From assembly GCA_003248805.1 (NCBI GenBank), contig QFQY01000072.1, forward strand, positions 1 to 20,442: a stretch of DNA of 20,442 nt, given 5' to 3'. The position numbers and the translations under genes were made by a program. Positions within the stretch are counted from its first letter, which is position 1. The number at the start of each line of letters is the position of its first letter. Origin of the DNA: Chelatococcus sp. (GTDB lineage: Bacteria > Pseudomonadota > Alphaproteobacteria > Rhizobiales > Beijerinckiaceae). Under the pieces are notes generated by a model. The model was not told where the DNA came from. It made no database searches and saw nothing but the letters and a program-made list of their open reading frames with translations. Positions 14,834-20,442 of this stretch are shown here, in pieces.

Positions 14834-15717
14834 AGCATCGCCTCGCCGCGCAGGACCGGCACGCAGGAGCCGCCGACGCTCGCGCGGAAACCGTCCGGCG
14901 TGTGCCAGGCCTTGAGATCGAGAAGGCTCCTGCGCCCCATCTCGACCCCTTGGGTCAACTTGAACTCCGCCATCTCGCCGCCGTCGAGCGAGAGCAGCAG
15001 TGCCGCGGTCGTCGCGCTCGCGCTCCCGGTGGCGGGGTCCTCCCAGGTTCCGCTCAGCGGCGCGAACATGCGCGCCCGGATCGCGGAACCGTCGCGCGTG
15101 TACAGGAACAGCGACAACCTGCCCTCCAGCGCGGGGGTCGCGTCGCGCAGACTCCGGAAAGCGACGATGTCCGGCGCGGCCCGGGACAGGGCCTCGGGCG
15201 CGACCTCCGCCAGCACGAAATGCACGCCGACCGAGGCGCGGACCGGCCGATGGGCGGCGGTCACGATCTCGTCCGGCCTCAGCCCGGCGCAGGCCGCGAT
15301 GCCTTCGACCGGCATCTCGACTCCGAGCGAGAGCGGCTGCGGCGCGGCGATCGTCGCGCCCGCGACCTGCCCTCCTCCGTCGCGGACGACGCGCACCTCG
15401 ACGAGACCCGCCTTCTCCTCGAAGAGCAGCACGCCGTCTCTGTCGCGGCCATGGCGGGCCAGCACGAAGGCCGTGCCGACATTCGGATGCCCGGCGAAGG
15501 GCATTTCATGCGTGCGCGTAAAGATTCGCACGCGCGCCGTATGCGCGGGATCGTCCGGCGGCAGGACGAAGGTCGTCTCGCTGTAGTTCATCTCGGCCGC
15601 CAGCGACTGCATCTCCGCGTCGCTCAGGCCGCGCGCGTCGGTGAAGACCGCGAGCTGGTTGCCGCCGAAGCGCTGCTCCGTGAACACGTCGACGGTCTCA
15701 TAGGCATATCTGCGCAT
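14830..15717 (-). CDS. PhzF family protein (phenazine biosynthesis-like fold, isomerase/epimerase)
   Basis: This 295-residue protein has the diaminopimelate epimerase-like PhzF fold. Family marks are the N-terminal VDVFTEQRFGGNQLAVF (9-25), Glu47 in NYSETTFV, matching the catalytic glutamate (Glu45) of PhzF, EMPFAGHPNVGTAFVL (71-86), and DPATGSASA (227-235) in the second half. The ATG at 15717 is preferred because GTGGGGAA lies about 8 bases upstream and the conserved fold starts within a few residues; the frame continues upstream to 15891 but that part has no family similarity. No phenazine genes are nearby, so this is one of the many PhzF relatives of unknown substrate. It stands alone, divergent from the small hydrophilic gene at 15890. 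Confidence 0.9.
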   Translation of the reverse strand: MRRYAYETVDVFTEQRFGGNQLAVFTDARGLSDAEMQSLAAEMNYSETTFVLPPDDPAHTARVRIFTRTHEMPFAGHPNVGTAFVLARHGRDRDGVLLFEEKAGLVEVRVVRDGGGQVAGATIAAPQPLSLGVEMPVEGIAACAGLRPDEIVTAAHRPVRASVGVHFVLAEVAPEALSRAAPDIVAFRSLRDATPALEGRLSLFLYTRDGSAIRARMFAPLSGTWEDPATGSASATTAALLLSLDGGEMAEFKLTQGVEMGRRSLLDLKAWHTPDGFRASVGGSCVPVLRGEAML

Positions 15718-15889
15718 CTCGAGTTCCCCACCGCGCGGAAGGCGCGAGCCGGCTGCCTTGATGGCATCGATTGCGGCATCGCGATAATCAAGCTCGCAGA
15801 TGCAATCGATCATCGCGAATGATCGCGCCCGGGAACAGAGCCCCTCGCCCGCCGGTTGCTCCTCGGACAGCGGAACGAGGACCAGCGCC

Positions 15890-16237
15890 ATGAGCGATCA
15901 CGAACGGACCCATCACGAGAAGACGCAAGACCATCCCGGCCCCGACACGCCGCGACGTCCGGGACAGCCGGGCGAGCAGGACCAGCACCGTCCGGGGCCG
16001 AGCCCGGATTCGGCCCATGCCACCGGCCCCCATGCGCCCTACACGGCGGATTCGGGCGAAGCGGCCGAGCGCATCAGGCAGGATGCGGCCGGCCAGTACG
16101 GCGCGGGCAGGACGAGCCCGAACAAGGACGGCCTGAGCAGCGCCAACCCGGTCGTGCTGTCGGAGGACGGCGATGCGACGAGCGGCAGCGGACACGGCCG
16201 CGACAGGGACGGCTCGAAGACGGCGCAGGACGGGTAG
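15890..16237 (+). CDS. Small hydrophilic, probably disordered protein of unknown function
   Basis: This 115-residue open frame starts with ATG at 15890, preceded by GGAACGAGG about 9 bases upstream. The product is not recognised. It is extremely polar: rich in Asp, Gly, Pro, His, Arg, Ser and Gln, with almost no large hydrophobic residues, no cysteine, no membrane segment and no signal peptide. The first half (DHERTHHEKTQDHPGP onward) is His/Pro-rich; the middle holds a short possible helix, GEAAERIRQDAAGQY (55-69); the end is Gly/Asp/Ser-rich. Such composition suggests a disordered protein, possibly stress-related, but that is a guess. It lies alone between the divergent PhzF-family gene and the convergent sufT gene. 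The start, ribosome binding site and lack of a competing gene support it moderately. Confidence 0.55.
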   Translation: MSDHERTHHEKTQDHPGPDTPRRPGQPGEQDQHRPGPSPDSAHATGPHAPYTADSGEAAERIRQDAAGQYGAGRTSPNKDGLSSANPVVLSEDGDATSGSGHGRDRDGSKTAQDG

Positions 16238-16238
16238 A

Positions 16239-16257
16239 CGGCGCCAGACCGGCGCCG
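16239..16257. terminator. Small GC hairpin between convergent genes
   Basis: CGGCGCC (16239-16245) and GGCGCCG (16251-16257) form a 7-bp all-GC stem with a 5-nt loop, in the 27-bp gap between the stop codons of the small hydrophilic gene and sufT. No T-run follows on either strand, so a terminator role is only possible. Confidence 0.35.
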
Positions 16258-16264
16258 CGGCCTC

Positions 16265-16660
16265 TCACCACATGTCGAGCGCGACCCTCGCCTCGTCCGA
16301 CATGCGCGACTGGTCCCAGGGCGGATCGAAGGTCATGTTGACCGTGACGCCGGAAACGCCGCCGACGGTGGCGACCGCGTTCTCGACCCAGCCCGGCATC
16401 TCCCCCGCGACCGGGCAGCCGGGCGCCGTCAGGGTCATGTCGATGGTGACGTGACGGTCATCGGCGATATCGACACGGTAGATCAGGCCGAGCTCGTAGA
16501 TATCGGCCGGAATTTCCGGATCGTAGACCGTCTTCAGCGCCGCGACGATCTCGTCGGTCAGCCGGTCGATCTCCTCCGGCGGCAGCGAGGCGGCCTTGCC
16601 CAGCGCCGGCTCGTTGGGCTTGTAGGTGTCTTCCTTCATCACGATCGGCTCGTGGGTCAT
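16265..16660 (-). CDS. sufT: SUF system Fe-S cluster assembly protein SufT (DUF59/MIP18 family)
   Basis: The 131-residue protein is a DUF59/MIP18-family factor that helps mature iron-sulfur proteins. The domain spans about 30-131: EIVAALKTVYDPEIPADIYELG contains the conserved DPEIPADIYELGLI block (47-60), and the MTLTAPGCPVAGEMP block (75-89) has Cys82 at the usual conserved position. The C-terminal VTVNMTFDPPWDQSRMSDEAR is typical of the SufT group rather than of PaaD. The N-terminal 28-residue tail is polar and variable. It is the last gene of the suf operon seen here, 18 bp after sufS. The ATG at 16660 has GGGAGCC upstream. No sufA-type scaffold gene follows: the next gene is on the opposite strand. 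Confidence 0.93.
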   Translation of the reverse strand: MTHEPIVMKEDTYKPNEPALGKAASLPPEEIDRLTDEIVAALKTVYDPEIPADIYELGLIYRVDIADDRHVTIDMTLTAPGCPVAGEMPGWVENAVATVGGVSGVTVNMTFDPPWDQSRMSDEARVALDMW

Positions 16661-16678
16661 CAGGCCGGCTCCCGCTTG

Positions 16679-17917
16679 TCAGGCGAACAGGCTCTCGGCC
16701 TTCCGCAACGCCTCGACCAGGCTGTCCACCTCGTCCCTCGTGTTGTAGAGGCCGAAGGAGGCGCGGCAGGTCGATGTCACCCCATATCGTGCCAAAAGCG
16801 GCATTGCGCAATGGGTTCCGGCCCGCACCGCGACGCCGGAGCGGTCGATCACCGTCGCGACGTCGTGGGCATGGGCGCCCTTCATCTCGAAGGCGACGAT
16901 GGCGCCCTTCTCGCGGGCCTTGCCGAAGATGCGGATGGAATTCATCTCGCCGAGCCGCTGCATGGCATAGGCGCCAAGCTCGGCCTCGTGGGCCGCGATG
17001 TTCTCCCGCCCCAGCGCCATCATGTAGTCGAGCGCCGCGCCGAGCCCCACCGCCTCGACGATGGCCGGCGTGCCGGCCTCGAACCGATGCGGCGGCTCGT
17101 TGTAGGTCACCGTCTCCTCGGTCACGACGGAGATCATCTCGCCGCCGCCCTCGTAAGGCGGCAGCCGGTCGAGCCACTCCTTCCTGCCCCAAAGCACGCC
17201 GGAGCCGGTCGGCCCATAGGTCTTGTGTCCGGTGAAGGCGTAGAAGTCGCAGCCCAGCGCCTGCACGTCGACCGGCAGGTGGACCGCCCCCTGGCTGCCG
17301 TCGACGACGAGCGGGAGGCCGTGGGCGCGGCAGATCTTCGCGACCTCCGGAATCGGAACGATGGTGCCGATCGCGTTCGACATCTGCGTCAGCGCCACCA
17401 CCTTGGTGCGGGGCGTGATCAGCTTCTCGAACTCGTCGACGAGGAAGTTCCCGTCTTCGTCCACCGGCGCCCATTTGATCACGGCGCCATGCCGCTCGCG
17501 CCAATAGTGCCAGGGCACGATGTTGGAGTGATGCTCCAGGATGGAGAGGATGATCTCGTCGCCCTCGCCCAGCTTCAGATATCGGCCGAGCGACGAGGCC
17601 ACCGTGTTGAGCCCGCCGGTCGAGGACCGCGTGAAGACGATCTCTTCCAGATGCGCCGCGTTGAGGAAGCGCCGGGCGCTTTCGCGAGCCGCCTCATAGG
17701 CTTCGGTCGAGGCGTTGGCGAGATAGTGGAGCCCGCGATGGACATTGGCGTAGTCCTCGCGCATCAGCCGCGTCATCGCCTCGATCACGGCCTCCGGCTT
17801 CTGCGCCGAGGCCGCGTTGTCGAGATAGACCAGCTTCTTGCCATAGACCTCCCGGCTCAGGATGGCGAAATCCTTGCGGATCGCCTGGACGTCATAGGGC
17901 TTCGCCAGCGCGTTCAT
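16679..17917 (-). CDS. sufS: Cysteine desulfurase SufS
   Basis: The 412-residue PLP enzyme removes sulfur from cysteine to give alanine and a protein-bound persulfide for Fe-S cluster building. Key residues are visible: Lys232 in AFTGHKTYGPTGSG (the PLP lysine), the cofactor-stacking and phosphate regions LSILEHHSNIVPWH and VDGSQGAVH, and Cys370 in RAGTHCAMPLL, the persulfide cysteine in the short SufS-type (group II) loop. The length is as expected. The ATG at 17917 is chosen because AGGAAAGG lies about 9 bases upstream and the family N-terminus starts there; the longer frame to 17974 overlaps the tautomerase gene. It begins only 4 bp after that gene's stop codon, so coupling is likely. No sufE gene is seen in the window. 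Confidence 0.96.
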   Translation of the reverse strand: MNALAKPYDVQAIRKDFAILSREVYGKKLVYLDNAASAQKPEAVIEAMTRLMREDYANVHRGLHYLANASTEAYEAARESARRFLNAAHLEEIVFTRSSTGGLNTVASSLGRYLKLGEGDEIILSILEHHSNIVPWHYWRERHGAVIKWAPVDEDGNFLVDEFEKLITPRTKVVALTQMSNAIGTIVPIPEVAKICRAHGLPLVVDGSQGAVHLPVDVQALGCDFYAFTGHKTYGPTGSGVLWGRKEWLDRLPPYEGGGEMISVVTEETVTYNEPPHRFEAGTPAIVEAVGLGAALDYMMALGRENIAAHEAELGAYAMQRLGEMNSIRIFGKAREKGAIVAFEMKGAHAHDVATVIDRSGVAVRAGTHCAMPLLARYGVTSTCRASFGLYNTRDEVDSLVEALRKAESLFA

Positions 17918-17921
17918 CTGT

Positions 17922-18131
17922 TCAGGCCTTTCCTGGCGTGGCCGGCGCCTTGTCGGCGACGAGCGCGCCGGCATGGCCCCAGTCCTCGCGCTCGATCTCC
18001 TGGATCACGATATGGGTGTTCTGCGGGTTCTTGCCGAGGACATTGACCAGCGTCTCGGTGAACTCCTTGACGATCCGCGCCTTCTGTTCGCGGGTCGCGC
18101 CCTTGGTGATCTGGAGATTGACGTAGGGCAT
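17922..18131 (-). CDS. 4-oxalocrotonate tautomerase-like small protein inside the suf operon
   Basis: This 69-residue protein is a tautomerase-superfamily monomer unit (4-OT type): Met then Pro, so that Pro1 would be free after Met removal, followed by the beta-alpha-beta pattern YVNLQITKG...EQKARIVKEFTETLVNVLG...THIVIQEIEREDWG. Aligned by eye to classical 4-OT, Pro1 is kept, but Arg11 is Ala and Arg39 is His, while position 50 is Trp instead of Phe. The two arginines bind the dicarboxylate substrate in 4-OT, so 4-oxalocrotonate is unlikely to be the substrate. The start overlaps the sufD stop by one base (TGATG) and the stop lies 4 bp before sufS, so it is a genuine member of the suf operon. 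A role in Fe-S metabolism is unknown. Confidence 0.9.
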   Translation of the reverse strand: MPYVNLQITKGATREQKARIVKEFTETLVNVLGKNPQNTHIVIQEIEREDWGHAGALVADKAPATPGKA

Positions 18132-19477
18132 CAGGCGGCCTCCACCGTGACGGGCTTGCGGTGGGCGAGCCAGCGCTCGACCTCGGCCATCACCATCTCG
18201 CGAAGGCTCTCGTCGGAGACGAACTCGACCGCCTCTCCGGCGAAAGCCTGCAGCACCAGCGCCTCGGCCTGCGGCCGCGGCAGCCCGCGCGCCATCAGGT
18301 AGAAGAGCTGCTCCGCGTCGATCTGCGCGACGGTCGCGCCATGGCCGCAGACGACGTCGTCGGCGAAGATCTCGAGCTCCGGCTTGTTGAACATGCTGGC
18401 GCCGTCGTTGAGCAGCAGCGCGTTGCTCTTCATGCCGCCATCGGTCTTCTGCGCATGCGGGCGCACGATGACCTTGCCCTGGAAGACGCCGGTGGCCTCG
18501 TCGGAGACGATGGACTTGAACAGCTCGCGGCTGGTGCCGTGCGGAACCTCGTGATCGATGACCAGCGTCACGTCCGAATGCTCGCTGCCCTGGAGCAGGT
18601 TGACGCCGCGCAGGCCTACCTCGGTGTGCTCGCCGGCATAGCGGACGAAATGCTGCTGGCGCACCGTGCCGGCATCGCCGACGAGCGCGAAGGACTCGAA
18701 CTTCGCCTCGGCGCCGACCGTCGCCAGTAGGCTCTGGACCTGAACGGACTGCGAGGGGTGGTGGGCGATGAGCCGCAGATGCTCGACCGCGCTGGCATCC
18801 CCCGTCTCGAACACGATGGCGCCGTTGATCTGCGCGGCGGCCGCGCCGGCATTTTCCGAGAGCTCCACCACGGTCGCCTTGACGCCGTTGCCCGCGAGCA
18901 CGACCGAGCGGTGGAAGATGGCCTGCTCGGACTGTCCCGAGACGAAGGACAGGATCGAGATCGGCTCTTCGAGCGCGACGCCCTCGGCGATCTCGACGAA
19001 GACGCCGTCACGCATCAGCGCGGCGTTCAGCATCAGGCCGGAATCAGAATCGGCAATGGATGGGCCCGCGAGCACGCGCGCCAGATCCTCGCGCGGCGAG
19101 ACCAGCGCATCGGCCAGCGACTGCACGCTCACGCCCTCGGGCAGCTCCGACAGCGTCGACAGGTCGGGAGCGAAGATGCCGTCGACGAGGACGAGGCGGA
19201 GTCCCTTCAGGGGCAGCCCGGCGAGCCGCTTGATGATCGTCGCCGTCGCCATGCCGCCCTCGGCGAGCGGCTTGGCCTCCCGCAGCAGATTGCGCAGATC
19301 GGTGTAGCGCCAGGCCTCCAGCCGGCGATGCGGCAGGCCGCGTGCCTCGAAGCCGGCGAAGGCGTCCTCGCGCAGCTTGCGGATCGCCGGACCGCCCGGC
19401 AGCTCCGCCTTGGCGTTGGCGAACTGCTGGCCGAGCGCCTGCTCGGCCGCCGTCTTGAGCGGGGTGACGATGGACAT
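18131..19477 (-). CDS. sufD: Fe-S cluster assembly scaffold protein SufD
   Basis: The 448-residue SufBD-family subunit pairs with SufB and SufC as the scaffold on which Fe-S clusters are built. The helical N-terminal part has RRLEAWRYTDLRNLL (51-65), as in SufD proteins. The beta-helix core follows, and the most conserved C-terminal block includes FQGKVIVRPHAQKTDGGMKS (332-351), NKPELEIFADDVVCGHGATV (364-383) with Cys377 and His379 in the positions of the E. coli SufD Cys358/His360 pair, and LFYLMARGLPRPQAEALV. Identity as SufD rather than SufB rests on the shorter length and on the separate sufB end upstream. The ATG at 19477 overlaps the sufC stop by one base (TGATG); the GTG one codon earlier is less likely. 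Its own stop overlaps the tautomerase start. Confidence 0.96.
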   Translation of the reverse strand: MSIVTPLKTAAEQALGQQFANAKAELPGGPAIRKLREDAFAGFEARGLPHRRLEAWRYTDLRNLLREAKPLAEGGMATATIIKRLAGLPLKGLRLVLVDGIFAPDLSTLSELPEGVSVQSLADALVSPREDLARVLAGPSIADSDSGLMLNAALMRDGVFVEIAEGVALEEPISILSFVSGQSEQAIFHRSVVLAGNGVKATVVELSENAGAAAAQINGAIVFETGDASAVEHLRLIAHHPSQSVQVQSLLATVGAEAKFESFALVGDAGTVRQQHFVRYAGEHTEVGLRGVNLLQGSEHSDVTLVIDHEVPHGTSRELFKSIVSDEATGVFQGKVIVRPHAQKTDGGMKSNALLLNDGASMFNKPELEIFADDVVCGHGATVAQIDAEQLFYLMARGLPRPQAEALVLQAFAGEAVEFVSDESLREMVMAEVERWLAHRKPVTVEAA

Positions 19478-20229
19478 CACGCCGCCTCCACATAGGACGC
19501 ATAGCCCGACTTCTCGAGCTCGAGCGCCAGCTCCTTGCCGCCGGTCTTCACGATCCGGCCCTTCGACATGACGTGCACGGTGTCGGGCACGATATGGTCG
19601 AGCAGGCGCTGGTAGTGCGTGATGACGAGGAAGCCGCGGCTCTTGTCACGCAGCGCGTTCACGCCCTCGGCGACGATCCTGAGCGCGTCGATGTCGAGGC
19701 CGGAATCGGTCTCGTCGAGGATGCACATGGACGGCGAAAGCAGCGCCATCTGAAGGATTTCCATGCGCTTCTTCTCGCCGCCCGAGAAGCCGACATTGAG
19801 CGGCCGGCGCAGCATGTCCTTGGCGATGCCGAGCTTGTCGGCCGCCGCGTTGACCTGCTTGATGAAGTCGGGCGTCAGCAGCTCGGCCTCGCCGCGCGCC
19901 TTGCGCTGGGCGTTCATCGCGGCCTTCAGGAAGGTCATGGTGGCGACGCCGGGGATCTCCAGCGGATACTGGAACGCGAGGAAGATGCCGGCGGCGGCGC
20001 GGGCATCGGCCTCCATCTCCAGCACGTTCTCGCCGTTCAGCAGGATCTCGCCGTCGAGGACCTCGTAGTCCTCCTTGCCGGCGATGACATAGCTCAGCGT
20101 CGACTTGCCGGAGCCGTTCGGCCCCATGATGGCGGCGACCTCGCCGTCGTTCACGGTGAGGTTGAGGCCATTGAGGATCTGCTTGTCCTCGTCGGCGATC
20201 TTGACGACCAGATTGCGGATTTCGAGCAT
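19477..20229 (-). CDS. sufC: Fe-S cluster assembly ATPase SufC
   Basis: The 250-residue ABC-type ATPase drives structural change in the SufBCD complex; it is soluble and not part of a transporter. Motifs are Walker A GPNGSGKS (36-43), Q-loop Gln87 in AFQYPLEIPGV, signature FSGGEKKR (148-155) in the SufC form, Walker B CILDETDSGLD with Asp172 and Glu173, and switch His205 in VITHYQRLL. YPLEIPGV and SGGEKKR are specific to SufC among ABC ATPases. The ATG is at 20229 with GGAA about 8 bases upstream. It is 109 bp downstream of sufB, an unusually large gap for this operon that is filled mostly by two palindromic repeats, and overlaps sufD by one base. Confidence 0.97.
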   Translation of the reverse strand: MLEIRNLVVKIADEDKQILNGLNLTVNDGEVAAIMGPNGSGKSTLSYVIAGKEDYEVLDGEILLNGENVLEMEADARAAAGIFLAFQYPLEIPGVATMTFLKAAMNAQRKARGEAELLTPDFIKQVNAAADKLGIAKDMLRRPLNVGFSGGEKKRMEILQMALLSPSMCILDETDSGLDIDALRIVAEGVNALRDKSRGFLVITHYQRLLDHIVPDTVHVMSKGRIVKTGGKELALELEKSGYASYVEAA

Positions 20230-20251
20230 GTTCAGAGTTCCATTCTGCAGG

Positions 20252-20280
20252 AGATGGTCGGGTCAGGCCCGACCATGACG
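20252..20280. repeat. REP-like palindrome, unit 1 of an inverted pair
   Basis: ATGGTCGGG (20254-20262) and CCCGACCAT (20268-20276) form a perfect 9-bp stem with a TCAGG loop, flanked by AG and GACG. It is one half of a REP pair in the sufB-sufC spacer. With its partner at 20294-20322 it forms a structure like a bacterial interspersed mosaic element. Confidence 0.75.
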
Positions 20281-20293
20281 CGCTGGGTCCCGG

Positions 20294-20322
20294 CGTCATG
20301 CCCGGGCTTGACCCGGGCATCT
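20294..20322. repeat. REP-like palindrome, unit 2 of an inverted pair
   Basis: ATGCCCGGG (20298-20306) and CCCGGGCAT (20312-20320) form a perfect 9-bp stem with a CTTGA loop. Read on the minus strand the 29-nt unit aligns end to end with unit 1. Two stem base pairs are exchanged on both sides (G-C to C-G and T-A to C-G) and one loop base differs. A 13-bp spacer separates the units. The repeat type is familiar from Rhizobiales intergenic regions. Confidence 0.75.
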
Positions 20323-20338
20323 CGGAAACGATCGGGCG

Positions 20339-20442
20339 TCAGCCCACGGAGCCTTCAAGAGAAATCGTGATCAGCTTCTGCGCCTCGACGGCGAACTCCA
20401 TCGGGAGCTGCTGCAGCACCTCCTTGACGAAGCCGTTGACGA
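20339..20442 (-). CDS. sufB: Fe-S cluster assembly protein SufB, C-terminal end only
   Basis: Only the last 33 codons and the TGA stop (20341-20339) lie in the window; the rest is beyond the right edge. The reading VNGFVKEVLQQLPMEFAVEA then QKLITISLEGSVG is the conserved SufB C-terminus, comparable to the E. coli ending with LPMEYALELNRLI and EGSVG. SufB is the scaffold subunit on which clusters form. The upstream position, strand and spacing to sufC fit the usual sufBCDS order. Confidence 0.92.
   Translation of the reverse strand, partial: VNGFVKEVLQQLPMEFAVEAQKLITISLEGSVG

Noticed and set aside
14830..15717. Part of a phenazine biosynthesis cluster
   Set aside because: Only a PhzF-family gene is present, and such proteins are widespread without phenazine production. 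No other phz genes are near.
15718..15891. 58-residue N-terminal extension of the PhzF-family protein
   Set aside because: The conserved fold and a good ribosome binding site begin at 15717. The extension has no family similarity.
17918..17974. 19-residue extension of SufS
   Set aside because: It overlaps the tautomerase gene, and a ribosome binding site (AGGAAAGG) supports the ATG at 17917.
20252..20322. Possible CRISPR repeats in the sufB-sufC spacer
   Set aside because: There are only two units, in opposite orientation, with a single 13-bp spacer. This is a REP pair and not an array.

Overview
The window looks like chromosomal DNA from a high-GC alphaproteobacterium of the order Hyphomicrobiales (Rhizobiales), perhaps a Bosea-like genus. 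The evidence is the 5' end of an alphaproteobacterial-type 16S rRNA at the left edge, a suf iron-sulfur operon with a DUF59/SufT gene at the right edge, and several intergenic palindromic repeats of types common in this order. The genus is an inference from general resemblance, not from a search.

Layout. 1-392: the 5' end of a 16S rRNA gene reading leftwards, its roughly 300-nt leader, and a strong consensus promoter with an A-tract UP element. 393-968: GC-rich DNA with no supportable gene. 969-1073: a repeat element ending in a 19-bp perfect hairpin that probably terminates the next operon. 1071-3987 (minus): a three-gene envelope glycolipid module: an ArnT-like GT39 membrane transferase, a DPM1-like GT2 transferase and a small stand-alone lipid A biosynthesis N-terminal-domain protein. 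4268-5644 (plus): an amidase-signature hydrolase.

5654-14686 is a transport and hydrolysis island. On the minus strand are a gamma-glutamyltranspeptidase-family Ntn hydrolase without a visible signal peptide and a metal-dependent amidohydrolase. Divergent from them on the plus strand lies an operon of PotC-type permease, PotA-type ATPase, Tat-exported PotD-type binding protein, PotB-type permease, FCD-type GntR regulator and M24 metallopeptidase, closed by a clear Rho-independent terminator. The likely logic is uptake of a small amide- or peptide-bonded, perhaps cationic, compound followed by cleavage inside the cell. The substrate cannot be read from the sequence.

14830-16237 holds a PhzF-family gene (minus) and a small, very hydrophilic, probably disordered protein (plus). 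16265-20442 (minus) is the distal part of a suf operon: sufB (only its 3' end), sufC, sufD, a 4-oxalocrotonate tautomerase-like gene, sufS and sufT. The tautomerase gene is tightly coupled to sufD and sufS, and Ala and His occupy the positions of the two arginines used by classical 4-OT. A pair of inverted REP-like palindromes with compensatory base-pair changes lies between sufB and sufC.

No CRISPR array, insertion sequence, prophage or tRNA gene was seen. The main points of novelty are the tautomerase inside the suf operon, the peptide/amide utilisation island and the repeat structures.
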